The position numbers and the translations under genes were made by a program. DNA of 64,000 nt. It comes from Saccharopolyspora spinosa NRRL 18395. Its GTDB lineage: Bacteria > Actinomycetota > Actinomycetes > Mycobacteriales > Pseudonocardiaceae. Below the pieces are notes generated by a model that saw only the letters and a list, made by a program, of their open reading frames with translations, searched no databases and was not told where the DNA came from. Positions 38,025 through 45,885 of this stretch are shown one piece after another. Location of the stretch: positions 396,626 to 460,625 of the forward strand of contig NZ_GL877878.1 of NCBI RefSeq assembly GCF_000194155.1, written 5' to 3'. Each line of letters begins with the position of its first letter. The first letter of the stretch is position 1.

Positions 38025-39422
38025 TTACTTCAGCGGCAGGTTGAGCAGGGCGTTCTCGACCAGCTCCGGCATGCCCGGGTGGATCCAGTACTGGCCGCGG
38101 GCCATCGTCCGGGCGTCCAGGCCGAACTGCATCGCCTGGATCAGCGGCTGCAGCAGCGTCGGAGCCTGCGGGCCGATGATGTGGGCGCCGAGGAGCTGAC
38201 CGGTCTCCGGATCGGCTAGGAGCTTGGCGAAGCCGGTGGTGTCCTCCATAGCCCAGCCATAGGCGATGCCCGCGTAGTCCTGGATCGAAGTCACGTAGTC
38301 GACTCCGCGCCGCTGCGCCTCCTGCTCGGTGAGGCCGACCGAGGCGATCTGCGGGGCGGAGAACACCGCGTGCGGCACGAACCGGTGGTCGGACTCGATC
38401 GGCTCGTCGGGGCGCAGCAGGTTGTGCTGGACGACGCGCATCTCGTGGTTGGCGACGTGCTTGAGCTCGTGGTCGGAGCTGATGTCGCCCAGCGCCCAGA
38501 CGCCGTCCACCGAGGTCAGCTGGGTCAGATCGGCCTTGATCTTGCCGTCGGCGGTGAGTTCGAGGCCACCCGCGGCTGCCTCCAGCAGGTCGGCGTTGGG
38601 TACCCGGCCAACTGCGATGAGCAGCGCCTCGGCCGCCACGACCTCGGTGCCCTCCGGGCCCTCCAGGTGCAGGCGGACGAGGTCGCCATCGCGCTCGACC
38701 GCGATCTCCTTGCGGTTCAGCCGCAGGTCCCAGCGCTGGGCCGCGAGCTCGGTGAACCTCGCGGAGATGTCGGTGTCCTCCGAGCGCAGTACCCGGCCGG
38801 ACCGGCCGATCATGGTCACCTCGACGCCCAGCGCGGAGAACACGTGCGCGAACTCCGCGCCGACGAACCCGGTGCCCATGATGATCATCCGAGTGGGCAG
38901 CTCGTCGAGCCGCATCACGGTGTCGCTGGTGTAGTAGTCGACCTGGTCCAGGCCCGGGATGTCCGGGATCGCCGGACGGCCACCGGCGGCCACCACGAAG
39001 CGGTCCGCGGTGATCGTCTCCGGGCCCGTGGCGGTGTCCACGGTCAGCTGCTTGACGCCGGTGAACCGGGCGATGCCCTCGTAGAGGGTGACGTTCGGGT
39101 TGTCCTCTGCGCGGTAGCGCCGGCCACCGGCGGAGATCTCGTCTATGCGGCCGAAGATCCGGTCCCGGACGTCGCGCCACCGCACGTCGCGCAGTTCGAG
39201 GTCGACGCCGAGCTTCGCGCCGCTGGCCGGGGCGCTGGCCACGTCGGCGGTGTGCACGAACATCTTCGTCGGGATGCAGCCGACGTTGAGGCAGGTGCCG
39301 CCGTAGGCGTCGTTGGGGCCGACGCCCTTCTCGACCATCGCGACGTCCCAGTCGGCGAACCGGTCGTCGAGGATCGAGTTTCCGGAGCCGGAGCCGATGA
39401 TGACTAGATCGAAGTGCCGCAC
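38025..39422 (-). CDS. mtr: Mycothione reductase
   Basis: A 465-residue flavoprotein disulfide reductase that keeps mycothiol, the actinobacterial thiol, reduced using NADPH. The FAD loop is DLVIIGSGSGNSILDDRFAD, and the redox pair lies in GGTCLNVGCIPTK (CxxxxC). The NADPH loop is MIIMGTGFVGAEFAHVF and the C-terminal catalytic dyad is in WIHPGMPELVENAL. The GNSILDD and VEKGVGPNDAYGGT segments distinguish it from glutathione or lipoamide reductases. GTG 39422 (MRHFDLVIIG) is the best start. It overlaps nothing and follows the VanZ/RDD gene by 14 bases. Confidence 0.95.
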   Translation of the reverse strand: MRHFDLVIIGSGSGNSILDDRFADWDVAMVEKGVGPNDAYGGTCLNVGCIPTKMFVHTADVASAPASGAKLGVDLELRDVRWRDVRDRIFGRIDEISAGGRRYRAEDNPNVTLYEGIARFTGVKQLTVDTATGPETITADRFVVAAGGRPAIPDIPGLDQVDYYTSDTVMRLDELPTRMIIMGTGFVGAEFAHVFSALGVEVTMIGRSGRVLRSEDTDISARFTELAAQRWDLRLNRKEIAVERDGDLVRLHLEGPEGTEVVAAEALLIAVGRVPNADLLEAAAGGLELTADGKIKADLTQLTSVDGVWALGDISSDHELKHVANHEMRVVQHNLLRPDEPIESDHRFVPHAVFSAPQIASVGLTEQEAQRRGVDYVTSIQDYAGIAYGWAMEDTTGFAKLLADPETGQLLGAHIIGPQAPTLLQPLIQAMQFGLDARTMARGQYWIHPGMPELVENALLNLPLK

Positions 39423-39436
39423 TGGTCCATCCTGCC

Positions 39437-40462
39437 TCAAATCGAGCGCGCCGCGTGCGGCGCACCTTGGCTTCGTCGGGCGTCGATCACCTGCAACCCG
39501 GCAGCGAGCCCGGTGATTCCGCGGTGATCTCGGGTGCTGGTCACACCCCAGGCGTGCGCGGTGCACCACAACACGCCGAGCACAGCACTCGGTTCCCCAA
39601 ACGAGCCCTCGACCACGCCTTGCGCCACGGCCAGTCCGCCGATGCCGACCGCCCAACGGCACAGCATGGCCGCCGGTGCGGGGCGCCCGTCGGGAGCTCT
39701 GGCGCGCAGCATCACCGCGTGCTGGCCGAGCGAGCTGCCGTGTCCGATCAGCATCGCGACCAGCGACAACGCGGCTGGCGCGAGCCACAGCGCGGCGGCT
39801 TCCCACCACCGCGTCGGGGCGGTTCGGGTCAGCCGGAGCGCGATGTCCACGGCCCGGGCGCAGGCCACGCCGAGGAGCCACAGCACCAGTGCGTCGCAAC
39901 ACATGCCCAGTAGTCGCCGGGCGGCGGTGACCGGGCGCGGTTCCGCCGCTGGCCGTCCGCTGGTGCCGGTCGGCAGGCGCCGCCGGAGTGGTGCGAGCAA
40001 GCCGCCGAGCAGCGCGCCGGTGGTGTTCGCGAGGATGTCGTCCACGTCGAAAACCCGGTACGGGCAGGGGAAGGCGAACCAGAACCCGGTCAGCTGGGTC
40101 AACTCGACGAGCACCGAGGTCACCAAGCCGGCCAGCGCCGCAGTCGGCCAACCGCCCCGCGCTAGCGCACCCAGCGGGACGAAGAGCGCGATGTTGCACG
40201 CGAACTGCCCCAGCATCGAGGGGTTGGTCAGCCCGGCGAGCGGCCGCCACTGCGGCGCGAAGCAGGCCGCACCGGTCGGCAACGGCAGGAACACGTAGGA
40301 AACCAGCCCGAACGCGTAGAGCAGCACGGCGAAGCGCTGCATCGCGACGCCCACGCGCAACTCGCCGTGCGTCCGGTGCTCACCGGCGACGAACGGCGCG
40401 AACAGCAGCGCGGCCACCCCGGCGGCGACCAGCGCGGCGAACGAACCCGGCAGCACGCTCAT
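39437..40462 (-). CDS. VanZ-like and RDD two-domain membrane protein
   Basis: A 341-residue membrane protein. The N-terminal half is VanZ-like (GQFACNIALFVPLGALARGG, LVTSVLVELTQLTGFWF, FDVDDILANTTGALLG). The C-terminal half has an RDD-type domain (ARRLLGMCCDALVLWLLGVA, GQHAVMLRA). About eight membrane segments are seen. VanZ itself gives low teicoplanin resistance, but the role of this fusion type is unknown. ATG 40462 has AGGAG upstream. The gene precedes the mycothione reductase gene on the same strand. Confidence 0.85.
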   Translation of the reverse strand: MSVLPGSFAALVAAGVAALLFAPFVAGEHRTHGELRVGVAMQRFAVLLYAFGLVSYVFLPLPTGAACFAPQWRPLAGLTNPSMLGQFACNIALFVPLGALARGGWPTAALAGLVTSVLVELTQLTGFWFAFPCPYRVFDVDDILANTTGALLGGLLAPLRRRLPTGTSGRPAAEPRPVTAARRLLGMCCDALVLWLLGVACARAVDIALRLTRTAPTRWWEAAALWLAPAALSLVAMLIGHGSSLGQHAVMLRARAPDGRPAPAAMLCRWAVGIGGLAVAQGVVEGSFGEPSAVLGVLWCTAHAWGVTSTRDHRGITGLAAGLQVIDARRSQGAPHAARSI

Positions 40463-40558
40463 CCCGATCTCCTGACGTCCGAGAACCTCCCTGTTCTTAA
40501 AGAGGAGCGAGGGGCCGTTTCAGATACATCTCGATCGGGCGATCTTGGCGCGCGAAAA

Positions 40559-40598
40559 GAGCCGTGCCGCTCCGGGAAGGCCCGGAGCGGCACGGCTC
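40559..40598 (-). terminator. Strong terminator of the PEBP gene
   Basis: An 18-bp perfect stem (40559-40576 with 40581-40598) and a 4-base loop, followed on the minus strand by CTTTTCG. It terminates the leftward PEBP-family gene. Confidence 0.88.
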
Positions 40599-40631
40599 GC
40601 GAAAGGGTGTTGCAGTTGTCGGCTTGCGCCG

Positions 40632-41177
40632 TCAGCGCTGGTAGGTGGGGGTGATGACGGCGCGCGCGACGGTGTGGAAGGCCAGGTTGAAGCTGACCAC
40701 CGCCGGGCTTGCGTTCTCGTCCACGCCGAGCTTCTCGGTGTCTACCGCGTGGACCACGAAGTAGTAGCGGTGCGGCCGGTCGCCGGGCGGCGGGGCGGCG
40801 CCGGCGAAGGCGCGCTCACCGAGGTCGTTGGCGACGTGGAAGGACCCGGCCGGGATGCCCTGCCCGTTGCGGTTGCCCGCGTCGGTGGCCAGCTCGGTCG
40901 CGTCGGCCGGCACGTCGACCAGCACCCAGTGCCAGAAGCCGCCCGGGATCGGCGCGTCGGGGTCGAAGCAGGTCACCACGAAGCTCTTGGTGGTCTCCGG
41001 GAAACCGGTCCAGCGCAGGTGGGGCGAGTGGTTTTGGCCGTCGACGCCCATGCCGTCGTAGGCGTGGGCCTGCGCCATCGGCTGACCGTCGGTCACGTCG
41101 TCGGAGGTGACGGTGAACGCCGGAACCGAGGGCAGCAGCGAGTACGGGTCCGGATCGATCGGGCGCTCCAAGCTCAT
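40632..41177 (-). CDS. PEBP family protein (YbhB/YbcL-like)
   Basis: A 181-residue phosphatidylethanolamine-binding-type protein. The pocket motifs are [40 protein letters not shown] and [20 protein letters not shown]. Bacterial members bind small anionic ligands; their function is mostly unknown. ATG 41177 is preceded on its strand by a GGGAGG-like site. It is divergent from the KDG kinase gene. Confidence 0.92.
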   Translation of the reverse strand: MSLERPIDPDPYSLLPSVPAFTVTSDDVTDGQPMAQAHAYDGMGVDGQNHSPHLRWTGFPETTKSFVVTCFDPDAPIPGGFWHWVLVDVPADATELATDAGNRNGQGIPAGSFHVANDLGERAFAGAAPPPGDRPHRYYFVVHAVDTEKLGVDENASPAVVSFNLAFHTVARAVITPTYQR

Positions 41178-41367
41178 TCGAGCAGCCTCCCTTTCATCGG
41201 GGTGTGCGTGATCACCGGATTCTCAGCCTAGAGGCCTGCCGTTCGCCACCACGGCAGCGCACGCCGCAGTCAATCTTGTTGCAAGGAGCGCAATGGATAT
41301 GTGCATTTCGCAGCGATGAACGGTTAAGCTGTCCGGCGACGAGTGCCGTGGAATCGAGGAGGCGAAC

Positions 41368-42357
41368 GTGGCGGAGCAAAGCAGCGCCCCCGAGGTGCTG
41401 TGCCTGGGGGAGACGATGTCGCTGGTCGCCCCGGCTGCCCCGGTGCCTCTGGAGCAAGCCGCGACGTTCACCCTCTCCGCAGGTGGCGCGGAGTCCAATG
41501 TGGCCATCCACCTCGCCGCGCTGGGGCACCGCGTCGGCTGGGTCAGCAGGGTCGGGGACGACCCGCTCGGGCGCCGCATGGTCGCGGCCATCGCCGCCGC
41601 CGGGGTCGACACCGGCCTGGTCGAGGTGTGCCCGGACGCGCCGACCGGCGTCTACTTCAAGGACCCCGGCCCGTCCGCCACCAAGGTGCACTACTACCGG
41701 GCGGGCTCTGCGGCGTCCACAATGGACGAAAATTTCCTCGGCGACGAGCAGCTCGACGCGCCCCGGCTGCTGCACATCAGCGGCATCACCCCCGCGCTCT
41801 CCGCCAGCTGCGAACGGCTCGTCCGGCGACTGCTGACCCGCGAACGCCGCGCCCGGATCACCTTCGACGTCAACTACCGCCCCGCGCTTTGGCCGGTCGA
41901 GCAGGCCGGACCGCTGCTGCGTGAACTCGCCCAGCTCGCCGACGTGGTGTTCGTCGGCCTAGACGAGGCGACCACCCTCTGGGGCGTCGAAACTGCCGAG
42001 GACGTGCGGAAACTCCTGGACCAGCCGAGCGCCGTCGTGGTCAAGGACGGCGCCGACGCCGCCTACGCGCTGGGTGCCGAGACGGTGATCGTGCCGGCCC
42101 CGAAGGTCCAGGTGGTCGAGCCGGTGGGCGCCGGGGACGCGTTCGCCGCCGGGTACCTCTCCGGCGTGCTGCGCGGCGAAGACGGCGTCCGCTGCCTGCG
42201 GCTCGGGCACATCCTGGCCGCGCACAGCCTGCTCAGCACCGAGGACCACATGGCACTGCCGGATCGCGCAGCGGTGGCCGAATGGTCGGGCTACGACGAC
42301 CAGCAGTGGTGCAGCCTCAGCTTCGGCGGCGTTGCTGCAGCCGAGAAGGGAGAGTGA
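41368..42357 (+). CDS. PfkB-family sugar kinase, probable 2-keto-3-deoxygluconate kinase
   Basis: A 329-residue ribokinase-fold kinase. The N-terminal motif is TLSAGGAESNVAIHLAALGH with VGWVSRVGDDPLGRRM, and the C-terminal catalytic motif is EPVGAGDAFAAGYLSG (Asp base). FDVNYRPALW is typical of KDG kinases. It would phosphorylate 2-keto-3-deoxygluconate to KDPG, in line with the KDPG aldolase that follows. GTG 41368 has GGAGG upstream. The stop overlaps the next frame. Confidence 0.9.
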   Translation: MAEQSSAPEVLCLGETMSLVAPAAPVPLEQAATFTLSAGGAESNVAIHLAALGHRVGWVSRVGDDPLGRRMVAAIAAAGVDTGLVEVCPDAPTGVYFKDPGPSATKVHYYRAGSAASTMDENFLGDEQLDAPRLLHISGITPALSASCERLVRRLLTRERRARITFDVNYRPALWPVEQAGPLLRELAQLADVVFVGLDEATTLWGVETAEDVRKLLDQPSAVVVKDGADAAYALGAETVIVPAPKVQVVEPVGAGDAFAAGYLSGVLRGEDGVRCLRLGHILAAHSLLSTEDHMALPDRAAVAEWSGYDDQQWCSLSFGGVAAAEKGE

Positions 42358-42359
42358 TC

Positions 42360-42971
42360 GTGGGCTTCTTCGACGAGCTTTTCACCGGTCCGGTCATGGC
42401 GATCCTGCGCGGAATGGACCCTCAGCGGACCGTCGAACTGGCCGAACTGGCGTGGGACCTGGGCATCGAGGCCGTCGAGGTGCCGATCGAGACGCCGCGC
42501 GCCGAGCCGTCGCTGCGCGCGGCCGTGCAGGCGGGCGTGCTGCGGGGTCGGCCGGTGGGGGCCGGGACGGTGGTGAGCACGGAGCAGGTGCACACGGCCA
42601 AGGAACTGGGCGCGGCATTCACCGTGGCGCCGGGGCTGGATCCCGAAGTGGTGTGGCTGAGCGCGGAACTCGGCGTGCCGCACCTGCCCGGCGCGGCCAC
42701 GCCCAGCGAGATACAGCAAGCCCACCGGCTCGGGCTGTCGTGGGTCAAGGCGTTCCCGGCCGCCGAACTGGGCGCCGGTTGGTTCAAGGCGATGCACGGG
42801 CCGTTCCCCGGCCTGCGGATGGTGGCCACCGGCGGGATGAACGCGCGCAACGCGCCGGAGTTCCTCGCGGCGGGGGCCACCGTGGTTGCGGTCGGTTCGG
42901 CGTTGGAGGATGCCGAGCAGCTGCCCGAGTTGGCGAAGTTGGTCGAGGAGGCCGAGGTGACGAAGTCGTGA
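42360..42971 (+). CDS. KDPG/KHG aldolase family protein
   Basis: A 203-residue class I aldolase (Eda family) that splits KDPG into pyruvate and glyceraldehyde-3-phosphate. Motifs: VMAILRGMDPQRTVELAELA, VEVPIETPRAE (catalytic Glu), VGAGTVVSTEQVHTAKELGA, LPGAATPSEIQQA and the Schiff-base Lys in LSWVKAFPAAELG. GTG 42360 has AAGGGAGA at workable spacing; GTG 42354 overlaps the kinase stop. Confidence 0.9.
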   Translation: MGFFDELFTGPVMAILRGMDPQRTVELAELAWDLGIEAVEVPIETPRAEPSLRAAVQAGVLRGRPVGAGTVVSTEQVHTAKELGAAFTVAPGLDPEVVWLSAELGVPHLPGAATPSEIQQAHRLGLSWVKAFPAAELGAGWFKAMHGPFPGLRMVATGGMNARNAPEFLAAGATVVAVGSALEDAEQLPELAKLVEEAEVTKS

Positions 42972-43879
42972 AAGTCCACATTGGTCCGGTCGCCCCGCCA
43001 GAGTTGACGGCGGCCGTCGTGGCGGCAGGCGCCGAGATCAGCCCGGCCGCGGAGGCCACCGCGCTGACCTGGTACGGCGCAGGCCCCGAGCGGTTCGCCG
43101 AGTTCGACCACCCTGGCCTGGAATGGGTGCAGCTCCCATCGGCCGGAATCGAAGCGTGGGTCGCCGCCGGCGCGCTGCGCGACGGGATAACCTTCACTTC
43201 CGCGGCGGGCACCTACGCCCAGACCGTCGCCGAGCACACACTTGGACTGATGCTGACCGGGGCGCGGCAGCTGCACGCGATGGCGCGCGCGGAGAACTGG
43301 GCGCGACCGGCGGGCATGCTCAGCCTCTTCGGCGCCACGGTCGGGATCATCGGCGCCGGTGGCATCGGCCGGGCGCTGATCGATTTGCTGCAGCCCTTCG
43401 GCGTTCGGGTGCTGGCGGTGAACCGGTCCGGGAAGCCGGTCGCCGGGGCGGCCTGGACCTGGCCGGCCGACGACGAGGCTGGGATGGACCGGCTGCTCGC
43501 GGAGTCGGACTTCGTCGTGGTCGCCGCGCCCGCGACGGCCAAGACGGCGAAGCTGGTCGACGCAAGCGCACTGTCCCGGATGAAAGCGGACGCGTGGCTG
43601 ATCAACGTTGCCCGCGGATCGCTGGTCGACACCGACGCGCTGGTCGAGGCGCTGGACGCGGAGCGTATCGGTGGCGCGGCGCTGGACGTGACGGATCCGG
43701 AGCCGCTGCCGGACGGACACCCGCTGTTCCAGCACCCGCGCGCGATCATCTCGCCGCACTCGGCGAACCCGAAGTCCTTGCTGGTCCCGGCGCTGGCGCG
43801 GCGGGTGGAGGAAAACGTCCGCCGCCGCCTCGCAGGCCAACCACTCCTCGGCGTCATCGACCGCACCGCGGGCTACTGA
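42968..43879 (+). CDS. D-isomer-specific 2-hydroxyacid dehydrogenase
   Basis: A 303-residue NAD(P)-dependent dehydrogenase. The dinucleotide loop is VGIIGAGGIGRALIDLLQPF, with LINVARGSLVDTDALVEAL (catalytic Arg) and DVTDPEPLPDGHPLFQHPR, then SPHSAN carrying the catalytic His. The substrate is unknown; in this operon it may reduce a 2-keto sugar acid or glyoxylate. GTG 42968 overlaps the aldolase stop (GTGA), which shows coupling. Confidence 0.9.
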   Translation: MKVHIGPVAPPELTAAVVAAGAEISPAAEATALTWYGAGPERFAEFDHPGLEWVQLPSAGIEAWVAAGALRDGITFTSAAGTYAQTVAEHTLGLMLTGARQLHAMARAENWARPAGMLSLFGATVGIIGAGGIGRALIDLLQPFGVRVLAVNRSGKPVAGAAWTWPADDEAGMDRLLAESDFVVVAAPATAKTAKLVDASALSRMKADAWLINVARGSLVDTDALVEALDAERIGGAALDVTDPEPLPDGHPLFQHPRAIISPHSANPKSLLVPALARRVEENVRRRLAGQPLLGVIDRTAGY

Positions 43880-43960
43880 CCCCCACCTGGCCCGGCAGAA
43901 CGACAGATCCGCATCTGTGCCCTCTGGGTGCTGCCGAGGCCGTTTCGGAATGCGCTGGTT

Positions 43961-44060
43961 GAAGCGAACGGACCGTTTGTGCCGTCTACCGGAGTGGACA
44001 GTCCGTTCGCTTCACGTCAGTGTGCTGGGGGTTGCGTTGGGTGTGTGGAGTGAACGGACA
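43961..44060. repeat. Single copy of the 86-bp repeat with a hairpin at its left end
   Basis: 43975-44060 matches the repeat copies at 45234-45319 and 45320-45405, with a few changes. GAAGCGAACGGAC at 43961-43973 is the reverse complement of GTCCGTTCGCTTC at 44001-44013, so it can fold. This copy and the 45.2-kb copies flank the truncated thiolase in the same orientation. Confidence 0.75.
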
Positions 44061-44111
44061 GTGATGATGTGTGTAGTGACGCCGCTGGTGGGTCTGACCC
44101 TCGAACGGAAG

Positions 44112-44210
44112 CCCCAAAACGCTCACGGCAGACCCGCGGAGACGGAACTGTCGCACGAACCCGTGAGCCTTTTGGATAGCTATGGCTATAGCAACCCAAA
44201 CGCCTCACGG
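44112..44210. repeat. Three copies of a CCAAAACGCTCACGG-like 15-mer
   Basis: CCAAAACGCTCACGG lies at about 44112-44127, an inverted copy (CCGTGAGCCTTTTGG) at 44161-44175 and a direct copy (CCAAACGCCTCACGG) at 44196-44210. The last two can form a stem around GATAGCTATGGCTATAGC. It may act as a terminator for flanking genes or as an operator. Confidence 0.55.
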
Positions 44211-44261
44211 GTGTTCGGCGCAGCACCGCCGTGACACGCAGAATGCGTCTGGAAACGGGAT

Positions 44262-45125
44262 TCAGATGCGTTCGAAGACAGCGGCGAGGCCCTGGCCGCC
44301 TCCGATGCACATCGTTTCCAGGCCGTAGCGGGCTTCGCGGCGGTGCATCTCGCGGGACAATGTCGCGAGGATGCGGCCGCCGGTGGCGCCCAGCGGGTGG
44401 CCCAGCGAGATTCCCGAGCCGTTGACGTTGAGCCGGTCGAAGTCTGCGGGCTTGAACTCCCACTCGCGGGTGCAGGCCAGCACCTGCGCCGCGAATGCCT
44501 CGTTGAGCTCGATCAGATCGACGTCGGCCAGGCCGATTCCGGCGCGCTGCAAGGCCTTCGCGGTCGCTGGGACCGGGCCGATGCCCATCGTGCGCGGCGG
44601 CACGCCAGCCCGCGCCCAGGACACCAGCCGCACCAGCGGGCGCAGTCCGAGCTCCGCCGCGCGCTCCGGCGTCGTCACCACGCAAACGGCGGCGGCGTCG
44701 TTCTGCCCGCTGGCGTTGCCTGCGGTGACCGTCGCCTCCGGGTCGGACTTGCCGAGCACCGGCTTCAGCGCCGACAGGCTTTCCATCGTGGTATCCGGGC
44801 GCGGGTGTTCGTCCACGTCGACAACGGTGTCGCCCTTGCGGGAACGCACCGTCACCGGCACGATCTCGTCGTCGTACCGCCCGGCCTGCTGCGCGGCGGC
44901 GGCGCGCTGCTGCGAGCGGACCGAGAGCTCGTCCTGCTCGGTACGCGAGATCTCGTACTCGCGGCGCAGGTTCTCGGCTGTTTCCAGCATCCCGCCCGGC
45001 ACCGGGAAGTTCTTGCCGCCTGCGGTCACCCGCCCGCGTGCCAGCGCGTCGTGCAGCTCCAGCCCGCTGCCGCGGATGCCCCACCGCGCCTCAGTGGTGT
45101 AGAACGGCGCGCTGCTCATGCTTTC
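44262..45125 (-). pseudogene. Acetyl-CoA acetyltransferase (thiolase) lacking its N-terminal third
   Basis: Thiolase sequence is good from near SMSSAPFYTTEARWG through GMLETAENLRREYEISRTEQ to the C-terminus, including LIELNEAFAAQVLA, NVNGSGISLGHPLGATGGR and MCIGGGQGLAAVF. About 100 N-terminal residues are missing, and with them the nucleophile Cys of the first half, so no thiolase activity is possible. The homology breaks off at about 45125, exactly where an IS110-like transposase tail begins on the other strand. The later catalytic His and Cys are kept. The break was probably caused by the insertion element. Confidence 0.85.
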
Positions 45126-45129
45126 CGCG

Positions 45130-45216
45130 TGCCTCAAACGATTCGTCGCCCGCGAGGTCTACCACGCCCTGACCACCACACAAGTCACTCAAAACGACCT
45201 TGCACCCGCCGCTTGA
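45130..45216 (+). pseudogene. IS110-family-like transposase C-terminal remnant
   Basis: The frame from 45130 reads CLKRFVAREVYHALTT and ends at TGA 45214-45216. LKRxVAREVYHAL is the usual last helix of IS110/IS116/IS902-type transposases. Only 28 codons remain, with no terminal repeats visible. It abuts the cut end of the thiolase gene. Confidence 0.65.
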
Positions 45217-45233
45217 CATCTATAGGAGCATCC

Positions 45234-45440
45234 GTTTGTGCCGTCTACCGGAGTGGGCAGTCCGTTCGCTTCAGGTGGGTGTGCTGGGGGTTGCGTTGGG
45301 TGTGTGGAGTGAACGGACCGTTTGTGCCGTCTATTGGGGTGGGCAGTCCGTTCGCTTCGGGTGGGTGTGCTGGGGGTTGCGTTGGGTGTGTGGAGTGAAC
45401 GGACCGTCTATTGGGGTGGGCAGTCCGTTCGCTTCGCGGT
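45234..45440. repeat. Tandem 86-bp repeats (two full, one partial)
   Basis: Unit 1 is 45234-45319 and unit 2 is 45320-45405. A partial unit from 45406 lacks the first nine bases and runs to about 45436. Each begins GTTTGTGCCGTCTA and ends GTGAACGGACC. Copies differ by only a few bases. A single copy is at 43975-44060. Confidence 0.85.
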
Positions 45441-45654
45441 CTTGGCGAGACAGGATCAGACTGCTCCCGCTGGGGGTTGCCACCGGGACTTCCAGGTAGA
45501 ACGTGTTGCCAATGGGCAGACGCAAGCGTGGGGATCCCGGAGTCCGGATGGCATCTGAGGTTCCGCTGCCCGCAGCGCTACGTAGGACGCGTTTGGTGGC
45601 AGCCTCTATCGCTCGCAAAGCGCTCACGGGGTTCACCAGCGACGAGGTGACCTT

Positions 45655-45850
45655 CGACGGAGGCCTGGTGCTGGGTGGGGTGGCCGTTAGGATGGCGACG
45701 AGCAAGACGGCGGTGTTGCGGAGGAACCCGGTGCGAATCCGGGGTGGTCGCGCCACTGTGACCGGGGAGCAGCCCCACGTGCCACCGCCCGCGGGCGGGA
45801 AGGCGGGGACCTGCGGCGATCCGGGAGCCAGGACACTCCGGCCGCCGTGA
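45655..45850 (+). promoter_or_regulatory. Cobalamin riboswitch upstream of cobN
   Basis: The B12 box GCCACTGTGACC lies at 45752-45763. Before it come GGTGCTGGG and GGAACCCGGTGCGAATCCGG, the usual P4-P6 core, and after it CCGGGAGCCAGGACAC at about 45821-45836, the conserved 3' side. The class normally shuts down expression when adenosylcobalamin binds. The aptamer ends about 40 bases before the cobN start, with no obvious separate terminator, so translational control is plausible. Ends are approximate. Confidence 0.9.
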
Positions 45851-45885
45851 CCCCACCGGGGCGCGCACCCCGAGAGAGGACGACC

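Noticed and set aside
45441..45654. An additional gene between the 86-bp repeats and the cobN riboswitch
   Set aside because: Only short frames, with an inverted repeat-family copy at 45552-45568; nothing resembles a protein.
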